Numbered from the stretch's first letter, positions 26,588-36,234 are shown. The stretch is DNA of 64,000 nucleotides from Paenarthrobacter nicotinovorans (GCF_007670255.1 NZ_SZVS01000005.1:186001-250000); one strand, 5' to 3'. The notes: a model not told the origin generated them from the letters alone. Program-made: numbers and translations.

Positions 26588-27007
26588 TCAGGTTTCGCGG
26601 GTGAGGATCCAGGTGTTGGTGCCGTCCTGGCGCTCGAACGTCACAGTTGTCACCAAAGCCTCGATCAGCGCCAGCCCACGCCCGGACTCGGCATCGGAAT
26701 CCGGCATCGAGGCCTGCATATCATCGGCGAACGGTTCCCGGGCATTAAAAGCGCTGACCCGGGCCACCAAGCGGTCAGGGCGCACGCTGATGTCGACGTC
26801 GATCTCCACCGGCTTCTCTGCCGCGGGGAGCGCGTGCTGCACGATGTTCGCCGCAGCTTCAATCACTGCTGTAGCGAACGTCATCCGGTCCATGTCCGGC
26901 ACAAAAGAGGCATCGTCCCACAGGGCGTCCAGCTCGTTGTGGATGGACTCGATGGCTTCGTCGTTGGAGGGCCCGTGAAATCCCCGGCGGGCGACTACAT
27001 CAGTCAT
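26588..27007 (-). CDS. RsbW-like anti-sigma serine kinase
   Basis: A 139-aa GHKL-ATPase of the partner-switching type. The N-box is FATAVIEAAANIVQHA near residue 45 and the G-box is SGRGLALIEAL near 108. Such proteins bind and inhibit either a sigma factor or another target and phosphorylate their STAS partner on Ser/Thr. The STAS gene lies immediately upstream (8-base overlap). No sigma factor gene is present here, so the output may be elsewhere or the co-encoded glycosyltransferase. Confidence 0.88.
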   Translation of the reverse strand: MTDVVARRGFHGPSNDEAIESIHNELDALWDDASFVPDMDRMTFATAVIEAAANIVQHALPAAEKPVEIDVDISVRPDRLVARVSAFNAREPFADDMQASMPDSDAESGRGLALIEALVTTVTFERQDGTNTWILTRET

Positions 27008-27332
27008 TGCCGAAAGCGTCTTCAGGCGTGGGGTAGGCCGTGAGGACCCGGTCCATGTTGGTCAGTTCCAGGACCATCTTGACCTGCGGCTGGACGGCGG
27101 CGATGCGCAGGTCACCACCGGCTTGGCGGGCAGCTTTAAGGCAACCGATGAGCGCCCCAAGCCCCGAGGAATCCATGAAGTCCGTCTCCGCCAGGTTGAC
27201 CACAACACGGCTCGAGCCGCCGGCAACAACTTCAGCCACCACTTCGCGAAGCTTGGGCGCGGCTACCATGTTCAGCCGGCCCACGCTCTTGACCTCCGCG
27301 TAGGCGTCCTTGACCTCGTAGCTAAACTGCAT
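27000..27332 (-). CDS. STAS-domain anti-anti-sigma factor
   Basis: A 110-aa single-domain STAS protein. RVVVNLAETDFMDSSGLGAL carries the Ser that is normally phosphorylated (DSSG near residue 59). The start ATG at 27332 is set by AAGGA six bases upstream; another ATG two codons earlier would touch the ribosome site. It overlaps the end of the GT2 gene by 11 bases and the start of the RsbW-like gene by 8, so the three are tightly coupled. Confidence 0.9.
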   Translation of the reverse strand: MQFSYEVKDAYAEVKSVGRLNMVAAPKLREVVAEVVAGGSSRVVVNLAETDFMDSSGLGALIGCLKAARQAGGDLRIAAVQPQVKMVLELTNMDRVLTAYPTPEDAFGND

Positions 27333-29295
27333 CTGCATTCCTTTCTTCTTGGTGCTCAGGCCCACTTTCGGGCACAAAACCCTTGTACAAAACTGCTTTG
27401 ACCAGCACGCTCAGGACCACGAGGTCGAACGCCACCCACGCCACGTTCACCAGGGTGCCCAGGGGTTCCGACATTCCGGCGAGCAAGCGGATGAGGCCAA
27501 CGATCAACGCCACGGTCAGCAGCACGGCCACGATGATTTGGGGCCGGATCAAGCTCCAACTTGGTCCGCCGCTCTGCCGCGCTTTGGGGGTGACCGCAAA
27601 CCCAAGGGGACGGCCGAACCAAACGTTCCGTGCCGCCGTCGTGCAGGCCTTGATCCAGGTGGGGAACAGCGCAAGGCTGTACTGCTGCCCGCGCCAGGTG
27701 GGGATACCGTGCCCGGCCACGAGGAACAGCAACTGGTTCACCACCATGAACGGGATGAAGCGGATGAAGAAGTCGTAGCTGAGGCTGCTCACCGGGAGGA
27801 TGCCGAGCGTCAGGTAGATGATCGGCGCGGCGAAATACACGACGGCGGCGAAACCGCTGAGGTAGCTCCACATCGTCGAGAAATACATGAGCCGCTGTCC
27901 CCACGTGAGCCGGCGCTGGACCAGCGGGTTCTCGCGGAGGAGGACCTGGATGGTGCCCTGGGCCCAACGGAGGCGCTGGGTGAGCATGGTTTTGATGTCC
28001 TCCGGCGCGAGGCCGTTGGCCAGGATCTCGTGATGGTAGACGCTCTTCCAGCCCAGTCCGTGCAGGCGCATCGCGGTCGCCATGTCCTCGGTGACGGAGA
28101 TGGTGGCCAGCGGCATGATCGGCTGGGCTTCGTCCGTGCGCTCGACGGAGATGGCGTCCAGGACAGCGTGGACGGATTCGAGGGCACCCAACGGCGACCA
28201 GTCACGACCGGACATACGGTCGACGGCGTCACTCGCCACGGTGGTGACGCCCGACTCCCCGACGTGGGCAAGTTCCATCGCGGCGATTTCTTCGAGGTCC
28301 GATTGCAGCGCGGAGAAGTCCGCGGCCACAAGGGTGCGAACGGCGTCGTCCACTTTGCGGCGCACCCGGAACGTGATTTCGCTCAGGGAGGCGCCGGCGT
28401 CGAGCTCCTTCTGGGCTGATTCGGTGGCGGCTTCCACCTCGTTCAGCATCTGCTCCACCAGCGGGTTCTCAGCCTCGGGGGAGCGGCGTGCCTTCTTGAT
28501 GGCGGTGCGCGAGGCTGCCAAGGCGCGGCGGACGCTCTTCTCCGTGGCCTTCACATAACCCACCAGGCCCAGCTGCATGAGGGCTTCCCGGCGGAGGATG
28601 GCGTTGGAGCCGCAGAAGAACGCAGCGTTCCAGCCGTCCTTGCCCTGCTGGATGGGTCCGTAGAACAGGGGTGCCTGGCTGCCCAGGGGATCGTCGGCGG
28701 GGACGTTGATGAAGTACTGCGGGGTCTGGACCAGGGCCACACGGCCGTCGTTGAAGTAGCCCAGCGTCTTGTCCAGGATGTCCGGCTCGGGGATCTGGTC
28801 GGCGTCGAGAATCAACAGGTACTCGCCCGAGGTGATCATGAGCGCGTTGTTCAGGTTGCCCGCTTTGGCGTGCCGCGGCATGTCGGGTGTCCAGTCAGCA
28901 GTGCGCGTCACGTAACCGATGCCGTGGGCTTCGGCGAGTTCGCGCATCTCAGGCCGGTTGCCGTCGTCGAGGATCCAGGTACTGTGCGGCCAAGTGATGT
29001 CCTTGGCAGCCAGGGCCGTGGTCATCACAAGATCCAATGGCTCGTTGTACGTGGTGATGAAGACATCCACCGTTGCATCCGCAGGCGGCGGGGGTGGTGG
29101 CTTGCGGATCTTGAGGTTCCACACCGTCAGGCCGAACAGCATCACATCGATCAGGCTGTACGTCTCAGCGATCACCAGCGGAACCGCGATCCACCAGGCA
29201 TCCCAGTTCAGCGACGCCATCCAACGCCACGCCACATAATTGACGCCCAGAATTACTGTCAGGACTACGATCAACCGGGTCCAGAAACGTGTCAA
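27322..29295 (-). CDS. Cellulose-synthase-like GT2 glycosyltransferase
   Basis: A 657-aa membrane glycosyltransferase of the BcsA type, expected to polymerise and export a beta-linked polysaccharide. There are two N-terminal TM segments, then DVFITTYNEPLDLV, ILDDGNRPE (D111), LDADQIPEPD (164-167), TED near 402-404, and QRLRW at 440-444, followed by about five C-terminal TM segments. About 150 helical residues (248-397) are inserted between the donor-binding half and the TED motif; standard BcsA proteins have only a few residues there. There is no PilZ domain, so c-di-GMP control as in BcsA is not expected. It lies between a PP2C response regulator and a STAS/RsbW pair. Confidence 0.9.
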   Translation of the reverse strand: MTRFWTRLIVVLTVILGVNYVAWRWMASLNWDAWWIAVPLVIAETYSLIDVMLFGLTVWNLKIRKPPPPPPADATVDVFITTYNEPLDLVMTTALAAKDITWPHSTWILDDGNRPEMRELAEAHGIGYVTRTADWTPDMPRHAKAGNLNNALMITSGEYLLILDADQIPEPDILDKTLGYFNDGRVALVQTPQYFINVPADDPLGSQAPLFYGPIQQGKDGWNAAFFCGSNAILRREALMQLGLVGYVKATEKSVRRALAASRTAIKKARRSPEAENPLVEQMLNEVEAATESAQKELDAGASLSEITFRVRRKVDDAVRTLVAADFSALQSDLEEIAAMELAHVGESGVTTVASDAVDRMSGRDWSPLGALESVHAVLDAISVERTDEAQPIMPLATISVTEDMATAMRLHGLGWKSVYHHEILANGLAPEDIKTMLTQRLRWAQGTIQVLLRENPLVQRRLTWGQRLMYFSTMWSYLSGFAAVVYFAAPIIYLTLGILPVSSLSYDFFIRFIPFMVVNQLLFLVAGHGIPTWRGQQYSLALFPTWIKACTTAARNVWFGRPLGFAVTPKARQSGGPSWSLIRPQIIVAVLLTVALIVGLIRLLAGMSEPLGTLVNVAWVAFDLVVLSVLVKAVLYKGFVPESGPEHQEERNADAV

Positions 29296-29313
29296 AATCC
29301 CCCCTTTGTGGCT

Positions 29314-30432
29314 TTAGTGCCTTGCGTCAGGTTTACGGCGAACGACGACGGCGGTCACGTCGTCTTCGGCTGTTGCCGCCGGTGCCAGCTCCAGCAGGGC
29401 GGCGCAGACGTCGTCCGAAGTAGGTCCGGTGCGCGCCGCTTTCTCGACGTTCCGCACGAAGTCTTCCAACGACTCATGGGCGTCCAGCACCCCGTCGCTG
29501 ACAATCACCAGGGAATCTCCCGGCTCAAGTTCCACTTCAGAGGCCGGCCAGTGCTGGCCATCCAGGATGCCGACGGGCGGACCAGCCGACACGAGCCTCT
29601 GTGCGGTCCCCTCTGCGGGGATATGCAGCGCGAGCCCGTGTCCGGCGTCGATGTAGCTGAGCTTCCCGGAGGCGCTGTGCAGCCGTGCGTGGAACATCGT
29701 GGCGAACGAGCCGGACTGGTCGAGGTCGGAGGCGATGGTGAGGCTGGCCGAGGCGAAGGCGTCATCGATGGCCGGGGTGTCCGCCACGGAACGCATCACG
29801 GCCCGGACAGTGGCGGCGATCAGCGCGGCGCCCATTCCCTTGCCCATCGCGTCGGCAAAGGTCAGGTGCATGCCGTCGCGGGTCTGGTACCAGTCGTAGA
29901 AGTCCCCGCCAACGCTGCGGGTCGGACGGAAGGCGCCGGCGACGTCGTATCCTTCCAGCCGGACTGTTTCGCGCGGGAGGAGGCTTTGCTGCACGACGGC
30001 CGCCCGCTCAAGTTCGTCCACCTGGCGCGGGTCCTCCGCAGGTGCGGCGGGCGTCCGGGCCCGACGGAACAGGGCACGGATGCGGGCCTGGAGTTCCCGT
30101 GGGCTGAAGGGTTTGTTGATGTAGTCGTCCGCGCCGGTATCCAGGCCGTTGAGGCGGTCGATCTCATCGGCGCGGGCGGTGAGCATCAGGATGTATGCGT
30201 CAGAAAATTCGCGGAGGCGGCGGCAGACTTCCATGCCGTCGATGTCCGGGAGGTTGATGTCCAGGGTCACCAGTTCGGCGTTGGTGCTGCGGACGGCCTC
30301 GACGCCGGAAAGACCGTCGGGCGCCTCGGTCACCACAAAGTCGAGCTGCTCAAGGACCAGGACGAGGAGGCCGCGAATGTCGGCGTCGTCTTCGACAACG
30401 ACGGCATGGCGCGGGGGCGAGGTTGAGACCAT
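29314..30432 (-). CDS. Response regulator-PP2C (RsbU/RssB-type) phosphatase
   Basis: A 372-aa two-domain protein. The receiver is about residues 8-125 (VVVEDDADIRG, LVTLDINLPDIDGME with the phospho-Asp near 58, and NKPFSPREL). A short linker follows, then a SpoIIE/PP2C phosphatase about residues 160-370 (SVGGDFYDWYQT, FADAMGKGMGAAL, GDSLVIVSDGVLDA, DDVTAVVV). It should dephosphorylate the STAS protein encoded downstream and so switch partner binding. First gene of the four-gene run. ATG at 30432 with GGAG close by. Confidence 0.93.
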   Translation of the reverse strand: MVSTSPPRHAVVVEDDADIRGLLVLVLEQLDFVVTEAPDGLSGVEAVRSTNAELVTLDINLPDIDGMEVCRRLREFSDAYILMLTARADEIDRLNGLDTGADDYINKPFSPRELQARIRALFRRARTPAAPAEDPRQVDELERAAVVQQSLLPRETVRLEGYDVAGAFRPTRSVGGDFYDWYQTRDGMHLTFADAMGKGMGAALIAATVRAVMRSVADTPAIDDAFASASLTIASDLDQSGSFATMFHARLHSASGKLSYIDAGHGLALHIPAEGTAQRLVSAGPPVGILDGQHWPASEVELEPGDSLVIVSDGVLDAHESLEDFVRNVEKAARTGPTSDDVCAALLELAPAATAEDDVTAVVVRRKPDARH

Positions 30433-30486
30433 GGCTCCATTAACTAATGCTGCTGGCTATTTGTCACGTTTAGTCACGTCAAATGA

Positions 30487-30517
30487 AACGCCCGCTCACT
30501 TTTGGTGAGCGGGCGTT
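30487..30517 (-). terminator. Terminator hairpin built from repeat sequence
   Basis: AACGCCCGCTCAC (30487-30499) and GTGAGCGGGCGTT (30505-30517) form a perfect 13-base stem with a 5-base loop; on the minus strand it is followed by TTTCATTT. Its arms are the same GTGAGCGGGCG core found in the neighbouring 32-bp repeats. It ends the bcp transcript. Confidence 0.85.
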
Positions 30518-30534
30518 ACAAGATTTGTGCAGTT

Positions 30535-30611
30535 ATGTGAGCGGGCGTCCGGCTCAAGCGCGGGGGATGTGAGCGGGCGTCCGGCTCAAGCGCGCGTGAT
30601 GTGAGAGAGGG
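30535..30611 (-). repeat. 32-bp-periodic repeat array after bcp
   Basis: Three units with the ATGTGAG core at 30535, 30567 and 30599, exactly 32 apart (GTGAGCGGGCGTCCGGCTCA then AGCGCGGGGGAT). On the minus strand the array starts at the TAA of bcp and leads into the terminator hairpin at 30487-30517. Confidence 0.9.
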
Positions 30612-31082
30612 TTAGACGCCCAGCAGCTCTTCCTTCAGCGCCTGGACGTGGCCCTGTGCGGAGACCTGGTACTGGGTGAGGCGGACAAGGCCTTCGCCGT
30701 CCACGACGACAGTGGAGCGCACCAGGCCTTCGACGATCTCGCCGTCGACCAGCTTTTCGCCCCATGCGCCGTAAGCCAACGCCACGGCGTGGTCTTCGTC
30801 GGAGAGCAGCGGGAAGGTCAGGGCGAAGTCGCCGGTGAACTTGGCCAGGGCTTCGGGGCCGTCGGGGGAGATCCCGAGGACCTCGTAGCCGGAGCCCTGC
30901 AGACTGGCGAGGTTGTCGCGGAAGTCGCAAGCCTCGGTGGTGCAGCCGGGGGTGGCTGCCTTCGGGTAGAAGTACACAATGACGTTGCGTCCGCGGTAAT
31001 CGGACAGCGAGACCTTGTTGCCGTCGGCGTCGAGCAGCGTGAAGTCAGGTGCTTGCGTTCCGACGATGAGTTTCTGGGTCAT
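30612..31082 (-). CDS. bcp: Thiol peroxidase, BCP/PrxQ type
   Basis: A 156-aa cytoplasmic peroxiredoxin reducing hydroperoxides. The peroxidatic Cys47 and the resolving Cys52 five residues later lie in PGCTTEACDFRDN, the hallmark of the two-Cys PrxQ/BCP group. The N-terminal APDFTLLDADG and the YPKAATPGCT loop match as well. Monocistronic as far as visible: 81 bases separate it from the winged-helix gene upstream and a terminator follows. Confidence 0.95.
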   Translation of the reverse strand: MTQKLIVGTQAPDFTLLDADGNKVSLSDYRGRNVIVYFYPKAATPGCTTEACDFRDNLASLQGSGYEVLGISPDGPEALAKFTGDFALTFPLLSDEDHAVALAYGAWGEKLVDGEIVEGLVRSTVVVDGEGLVRLTQYQVSAQGHVQALKEELLGV

Positions 31083-31163
31083 GGCGATCCTTTACATTCA
31101 ACCGGTGTGCACCGGCGTTTGGTCATTCAAAATAAAGCGGATTCGAGATGTAGAACAGCGAAC

Positions 31164-31916
31164 CTAGATGCTGTATTCCGCGGGTCCGCGCACTGTGGCA
31201 TAGGGGCCTGGCACGAACTGGTAGCCACCACCACGGACGGTGGCGACGGTGTGGCGCGCGGAGCCGAGCTTCCGCCGCACCCTTCCAACATAAACGTCGA
31301 TCGAGCGAAAAGCCGCGCCGGGAAGGTCAAATGACTCCAGGAAACGTTGCAATTCTTCACGACTGATGGCCCGCGAGCAGTTCACCACCAGGTAGCGCAG
31401 CAGCTTGTATTCCATGCCAGTAAAGGAAACCGGCTCGCCATCAAGCAGGACTACTTCAGCAGCGAGGTCCACCGCAAGTTGGCTGCGACGGCTCGCCAAC
31501 GTTACGGGCTCGACGGCGGTGCTGCCGCCCGCTTGGGTGCCGTCGCCGCCGTCGGACGCGGTTTTGGACCGGGCCTCCGCGAGGGCATCGGCAAGGGTGA
31601 GCGAGCCGTTGGTACCGGCGTCGGCGGCTTCCTGCGGAGTGCCGCCCCAGGAAGTGTCGCCGACGCCGGAGTGCTGTGCCCCGATGGCGGGCCAGATGCG
31701 GACTTCCGCCTCCGGGGCAAGTTTCATGGCGCGGGCCAGCACAAGTCGTGCTGCCCGCTCCCAAATTTCAGGATCCACGGGGTCGCCCTCGGCCGGGTTG
31801 ACCCAGAGCGCGAGACCGTGTGCTGTCAGGCCTTGCTGCCGCGCGGCCCCCGGCGCTCCGTTGCTGGAGCGCCGGGGGAACCGTGCGGGCGGTGGCCCAT
31901 AGGCATTGACTGCCAT
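31164..31916 (-). CDS. Winged-helix (OmpR-type) regulator without receiver
   Basis: A 250-aa protein. Residues 1-150 are an unrecognised N-terminal part with WVNPAEGDPVDPEIWERAAR, followed by a Gly/Thr/Ser-rich linker. Residues about 150-245 form a Trans_reg_C winged helix (VVLLDGEPVSFTGMEYKLLR, then RAISREELQRFLE, VYVGRVRRKLG and VRGGGYQFVPG). No receiver domain is present. Start ATG at 31916, 10 bases after the allB stop, so it is cotranscribed with the ureide/glyoxylate operon and may regulate it; that is inference. Confidence 0.82.
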   Translation of the reverse strand: MAVNAYGPPPARFPRRSSNGAPGAARQQGLTAHGLALWVNPAEGDPVDPEIWERAARLVLARAMKLAPEAEVRIWPAIGAQHSGVGDTSWGGTPQEAADAGTNGSLTLADALAEARSKTASDGGDGTQAGGSTAVEPVTLASRRSQLAVDLAAEVVLLDGEPVSFTGMEYKLLRYLVVNCSRAISREELQRFLESFDLPGAAFRSIDVYVGRVRRKLGSARHTVATVRGGGYQFVPGPYATVRGPAEYSI

Positions 31917-31926
31917 GGTGGTGGGC

Positions 31927-33276
31927 CTAAACGTTGCCGCGGCGGAGCAGCTTGCCGCCGGGGTTCTGGCCGTCGATCGGGGTGCCGCGCAGGTAGGTCT
32001 TGCGGACGACGCCGGCCAGCGGACGGCCGTCGTACGGCGTGATCGGGTTCTTGTGCTTGAGCTTGGTGACGTCCACAACGAAGGCTTCGTCCGGGGCGAA
32101 GATGGAGAAGTCGGCGTCGTAGCCCAGGGCGAGCTGGCCCTTGTTGTGCAGGCGGGCCAAGGCGGCGGGCTTCTCCGACATCCAAGCGACAACCTGCTCC
32201 AGCGGGATGCCGCGGTGGCGTGCTTCGGTCCAGATCAGGGACAGGCCCAGCTGGAGGGACGAAACGCCGCCCCAGGCCACTGCGAAGTCACCGTTCTCCA
32301 GGTCCTTGAGGTCGAGTGTGGAGGGGGAGTGGTCCGAGACGATGCAGTCGATGGTGCCGTCCTGCAGGCCCTTCCAGAGGAGCTCGCGGTTGGAGGCCTC
32401 ACGGATGGGCGGGCAGCACTTGTAGGCCGTGGCGCCATCGGGGATTTCTTCGGCCATGAGCGTCAGGTAGTGCGGGCAGGTCTCAACGGTGAGGTTGACG
32501 CCGTCGCGCTTTGCCGAGGCGATCATGGGGAGCGCGTCGGAGGAGGAAAGGTGCAGGATGTGGGCGCGGGCGCCAGTCCAGCGGGCACGTTCGATGACTT
32601 CGGCGATGGCCTTGTTCTCAGCACCGCGGGGGCGGGAGGCGAGGAAGGTCTCGTAGTGGTCGCCGCCGGGGTGCGGGGCGCGGTCGATCGCGTGGGAGTC
32701 CTCGGCGTGGACGATCATGAGGGAGTCGAAGGACTTCAATTCCTTCATGTCCTCTTCCATCTCGTCCGCATCCAGGTGCGGGAACTCGTCCACGCCGGAG
32801 TGCAGGAGGAAGCACTTGAAGCCGAACACGCCTTCGTCGTGCAGCGGGCGGAGGTCGGCCTTGTTGCCCGGGATGGCACCGCCCCAGAATCCGACATCGA
32901 CGAATGCCTGGTCCTTGGCGACGACGTGCTTCTGCTCCAGGCCGTCCACGGTGGTGGTGGGCGGGATGCTGTTCAGCGGCATGTCGATGATGGTGGTCAC
33001 GCCACCGGCAGCGGCGGCACGGGTGGCGGAGGCGAAGCCTTCCCACTCGGTGCGGCCGGGCTCGTTGACGTGGACGTGGGTGTCCACCAGGCCAGGGATG
33101 AGGGTTTCGTCGTCCGCGAGTTCGATGACCTCATTGCCCGTCAGGCCGTTGCCCAGGGGTTCGATGGCGACGATGACGCCGTCGCGGATACCAACTTCGC
33201 GTGCAGCGAGGCCGGCAGTGGTCAGGATGCGCTGTCCCCGGATGACGAGGTCATAGGCGCCGATTGCTTCAGACAT
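31927..33276 (-). CDS. allB: Allantoinase
   Basis: A 449-aa cyclic amidohydrolase that opens allantoin to allantoate. Metal-binding motifs are [20 protein letters not shown] near residue 60, the Lys-containing [15 protein letters not shown] (carboxylated Lys), IVHAEDSH, and AHILHLSS; the C-terminal metal Asp is in [10 protein letters not shown]. Full length. Its start overlaps the glxK stop by 8 bases, within the hyi-glxR-gcl-glxK-allB run. Confidence 0.95.
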   Translation of the reverse strand: MSEAIGAYDLVIRGQRILTTAGLAAREVGIRDGVIVAIEPLGNGLTGNEVIELADDETLIPGLVDTHVHVNEPGRTEWEGFASATRAAAAGGVTTIIDMPLNSIPPTTTVDGLEQKHVVAKDQAFVDVGFWGGAIPGNKADLRPLHDEGVFGFKCFLLHSGVDEFPHLDADEMEEDMKELKSFDSLMIVHAEDSHAIDRAPHPGGDHYETFLASRPRGAENKAIAEVIERARWTGARAHILHLSSSDALPMIASAKRDGVNLTVETCPHYLTLMAEEIPDGATAYKCCPPIREASNRELLWKGLQDGTIDCIVSDHSPSTLDLKDLENGDFAVAWGGVSSLQLGLSLIWTEARHRGIPLEQVVAWMSEKPAALARLHNKGQLALGYDADFSIFAPDEAFVVDVTKLKHKNPITPYDGRPLAGVVRKTYLRGTPIDGQNPGGKLLRRGNV

Positions 33277-34435
33277 TGAGGTACTCCTTGTTTTCGGTCC
33301 GTTCCGCCAGGTACACGCCTATGTGCTTACCTAATTGTTCAAGCAACGGACCTGCTTCAGCGATACATTTTTGGACGTCTTTTTCCAGGTCGGTCAGGGC
33401 GTGGACCGTGTGGAAACCGGCGTCGTTCAGTTGTTCCCGGCTCAGCGTACTCCGGCCGCAGACTGCGATCACGGGAACGCCCTGCCGTGTGGCTGCCCTT
33501 GAGACACCCATGGGGGTCTTGCCGAGCAGGCTCTGTTCGTCCAGGCTGCCTTCGCCGGTGATCACCAGGTCGGCGCCCTTCAGTTTGTTCTCCAGCTCAG
33601 TGAATTCGAGGACGACGTCGATACCCGGCCGCCGCTCTGCCTTCAGTGCCGCGATAGCTATGTAGCCAACGCCGCCAGCCGCGCCTGCGCCTTCAGCTTT
33701 GGCCGCGAACTTGGCGTGCTGCCCGGTTGCTGCGGCGAGGACGTCGACGAAGTGGCTCGCGGCGGCATCCAGTTCGGCGACGTCGTCCGGCGTCGCGCCC
33801 TTTTGCGGACCGAAGATGGCTGGGGCTCCGCTGTCCCCCAAAAGGGGGTTGTCGACGTCGGACGCCAACACGAACTCTGTTGCCTCGATCCGGACGTCGA
33901 AGTTGGCAAAGTCGATGCTGTCGAGCTGGGCGAGGGCGGCGCCGCCGCCGGGGAGCTCGTTGCCGTTCTTGTCCAGGAAGACGGCGCCGAGGCCCTGCAG
34001 GACTCCTGCTCCGGCGTCGGTGTTGGCGCTGCCGCCGACGCCGAGGATGATCTTCCGGCAGCCGAGGTCCAGTGCGGCGCGGATCAGTTCGCCCGTGCCG
34101 ATGCTGTTGGCGGTCTTGGCTGTTTTCGACGTGGGGCCCTCGGGGAGGAGGGCCAGGCCGGAAGCTGCCGCCATTTCGATGACAGCTTCCTCGCCGCGGA
34201 TGGCGAAGTCGGCTTTGACCGGATCGCCGAGCGGGCCGGTGACGGTGGTGGTCCGGCGGGTGAAGCCGGAGCCGATGGCGGCGTCGATGGTTCCTTCGCC
34301 GCCGTCGGCCACCGGAATGCGTGTTGCTTGTATGCCCTGGCCGAAGCCCGCCAGCAGGCCTGTTGCCAGGTGCTCGGCGACCTCGGGCGCGGACAGCGAG
34401 CCCTTGAATTTGTCCGGGGCGATGACAACACGCAT
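33269..34435 (-). CDS. glxK: Glycerate kinase
   Basis: A 388-aa type-1 glycerate kinase, phosphorylating D-glycerate to 2-phosphoglycerate. [20 protein letters not shown] at the N-terminus, [32 protein letters not shown], and the C-terminal [19 protein letters not shown] are diagnostic. It is the last step of the glycerate pathway fed by Gcl and GlxR. 23 bases separate it from gcl. Confidence 0.95.
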   Translation of the reverse strand: MRVVIAPDKFKGSLSAPEVAEHLATGLLAGFGQGIQATRIPVADGGEGTIDAAIGSGFTRRTTTVTGPLGDPVKADFAIRGEEAVIEMAAASGLALLPEGPTSKTAKTANSIGTGELIRAALDLGCRKIILGVGGSANTDAGAGVLQGLGAVFLDKNGNELPGGGAALAQLDSIDFANFDVRIEATEFVLASDVDNPLLGDSGAPAIFGPQKGATPDDVAELDAAASHFVDVLAAATGQHAKFAAKAEGAGAAGGVGYIAIAALKAERRPGIDVVLEFTELENKLKGADLVITGEGSLDEQSLLGKTPMGVSRAATRQGVPVIAVCGRSTLSREQLNDAGFHTVHALTDLEKDVQKCIAEAGPLLEQLGKHIGVYLAERTENKEYLNV

Positions 34436-34458
34436 TCCGGTGCCTCCTTTACTGTTAC

Positions 34459-36234
34459 TTACGCCTTGGCGAGGATCGCGGTGGGTGCATCCGCCGCGGT
34501 CTCGGCCAGCTCTTCGAACTCGTTCACGCCATTGATCTCAACGCCCATGGAGATGTTGGTGATCTTTTCCAGGATCACTTCAACAACCACGGGAACCTTG
34601 AACTCGCCAGCCAGTGCCTTGGCCTTGTCGAAGGCGGCGGGCAGGTCGTTCGGGTTCTCAACGCGGATGGCCTTGCAGCCCAGGCCCTCGGCGACCTTGA
34701 TGTGGTCCACACCGTAGCCGTTGGTCTCCGGGGAGTTGATGTTCTCGAAGGCCAGGGAAACGTTCTGCTCCATGTTGAAGCCGCGCTGGCTCTGACGGAT
34801 CAGGCCCAGGTAGCTGTTGTTCACCACAACGTGGATGTACGGCAGGTTGAACTGTGCGCCCACGGCCAGTTCTTCGATCATGAACTGGAAGTCGTAGTCA
34901 CCGGACAGGGCAACAACGGTGGCGTCCGGGGTTCCACGTACAACACCCAGGGCTGCCGGAGCAGTCCAACCCAGCGGGCCGGCCTGGCCTGCGTTGATCC
35001 ACTTGCGGGCACCGAACACGTGCAGCATTTGGGCACCGGCGATCTGGGACAGACCGATGGTGGACACGTAGGTGGTGTCCTTGCCGAAGGCCTTGTTCAT
35101 CTCCTGGTACACGCGCTGCGGCTTGATGGGCACGTTGTCGAAGTTGGTCTTGCGGTGCAGGGAACCCTTGCGCTCCTGGCACTCGGCAACCCAGCCCGAG
35201 TAGTCCGGCAGGGTCTTGGCTGCCTGGCGCTCGCGGGCCAGCTCCAACAGACCGTCCAGCGCCGCACCGGCGTCGGACGCAATGCCCAAGTCCGGCGAGA
35301 AAACGCGACCGATCTGCGTCGGCTCGATGTCGATGTGCACGAACTTACGGCCTGCCGTGTAGGTGTCCAGGCCGCCGGTGTGGCGGTTGGCCCAACGGTT
35401 GCCGATGCCGATGACGAAGTCGCTCTGCAGGAAGGTCTCGTTGCCGTAGCGGTGCGAGGTCTGCAGGCCAACCATGCCGGCCATCAGCTGGTGGTCGTCC
35501 GGGATGGCGCCCCAACCCATCAGGGTGGGGATGACGGGAACGTTCAGGATCTCGGCCAGTTCAACCAGCTGTGCCGAAGCGCCGGCGTTGATGATGCCGC
35601 CACCGGCAACGATCAGCGGGTGCTTGGCCGCGGTCAGCAGGTCCAGTGCCTTTTCCAGCTGCTTGCGGGAAGCCTTGGGCTTCTCCACGGGCAGGGGCTC
35701 GTAGGCGTCGATGTCGAACTCGATCTCGGCCATCTGAACGTCGATGGGCAGGTCCAGCAGAACCGGACCCGGACGGCCCGAACGCATTACCTGGAAGGCC
35801 TTCTGGAAAGCCCCGGGAACCTGGCCCGGCTCCAGGATGGTCATGGCGAACTTGGTGACCGGCTTGGCGATGGACTCGATGTCCACGGCCTGGAAGTCTT
35901 CCTTGTGCAACTTGGCAACGGGTGCCTGGCCGGTGATGCAGAGCATCGGAATGGAGTCGGCCTGGGCTGCGTAGAGGCCCGTGATCATGTCCGTGCCTGC
36001 GGGGCCCGAGGTGCCGATGCAGACGCCGATGTTGCCATCAGCTGCGCGGCTGTAGCCGTCGGCCATGTGGCTGGCGCCTTCAACGTGGCGGGCCAGCGTG
36101 TGGCGGATGCCGCCGTGGGCACGCATTGCCGAGTAGAAGGGGTTGATTGCTGCGCCTGGCAGGCCGAACGCCTCGGTGGCGCCTTCCTTTTCCAGGATGG
36201 CTACGGCCGCATCAACGGTACGCATCTTTGCCAT
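34459..36234 (-). CDS. gcl: Glyoxylate carboligase
   Basis: A 591-aa ThDP-dependent enzyme joining two glyoxylates into tartronate semialdehyde with CO2 release. [67 protein letters not shown] and [19 protein letters not shown] match E. coli Gcl very closely over the whole length. The ThDP/metal motif [20 protein letters not shown] is intact. The start ATG at 36234 has AAGGAG 7 bases upstream; an in-frame ATG three codons later is an alternative. Confidence 0.97.
   Translation of the reverse strand: MAKMRTVDAAVAILEKEGATEAFGLPGAAINPFYSAMRAHGGIRHTLARHVEGASHMADGYSRAADGNIGVCIGTSGPAGTDMITGLYAAQADSIPMLCITGQAPVAKLHKEDFQAVDIESIAKPVTKFAMTILEPGQVPGAFQKAFQVMRSGRPGPVLLDLPIDVQMAEIEFDIDAYEPLPVEKPKASRKQLEKALDLLTAAKHPLIVAGGGIINAGASAQLVELAEILNVPVIPTLMGWGAIPDDHQLMAGMVGLQTSHRYGNETFLQSDFVIGIGNRWANRHTGGLDTYTAGRKFVHIDIEPTQIGRVFSPDLGIASDAGAALDGLLELARERQAAKTLPDYSGWVAECQERKGSLHRKTNFDNVPIKPQRVYQEMNKAFGKDTTYVSTIGLSQIAGAQMLHVFGARKWINAGQAGPLGWTAPAALGVVRGTPDATVVALSGDYDFQFMIEELAVGAQFNLPYIHVVVNNSYLGLIRQSQRGFNMEQNVSLAFENINSPETNGYGVDHIKVAEGLGCKAIRVENPNDLPAAFDKAKALAGEFKVPVVVEVILEKITNISMGVEINGVNEFEELAETAADAPTAILAKA

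Noticed and set aside
27349..28419. Plus-strand 356-codon frame opposite the GT2 gene
   Set aside because: His/Arg/Gly-rich shadow; the minus strand carries all GT2 motifs.
32000..33279. Plus-strand open frame opposite allB
   Set aside because: Mirror of a fully motif-complete allantoinase; Gly/Val/Asp-rich nonsense product.
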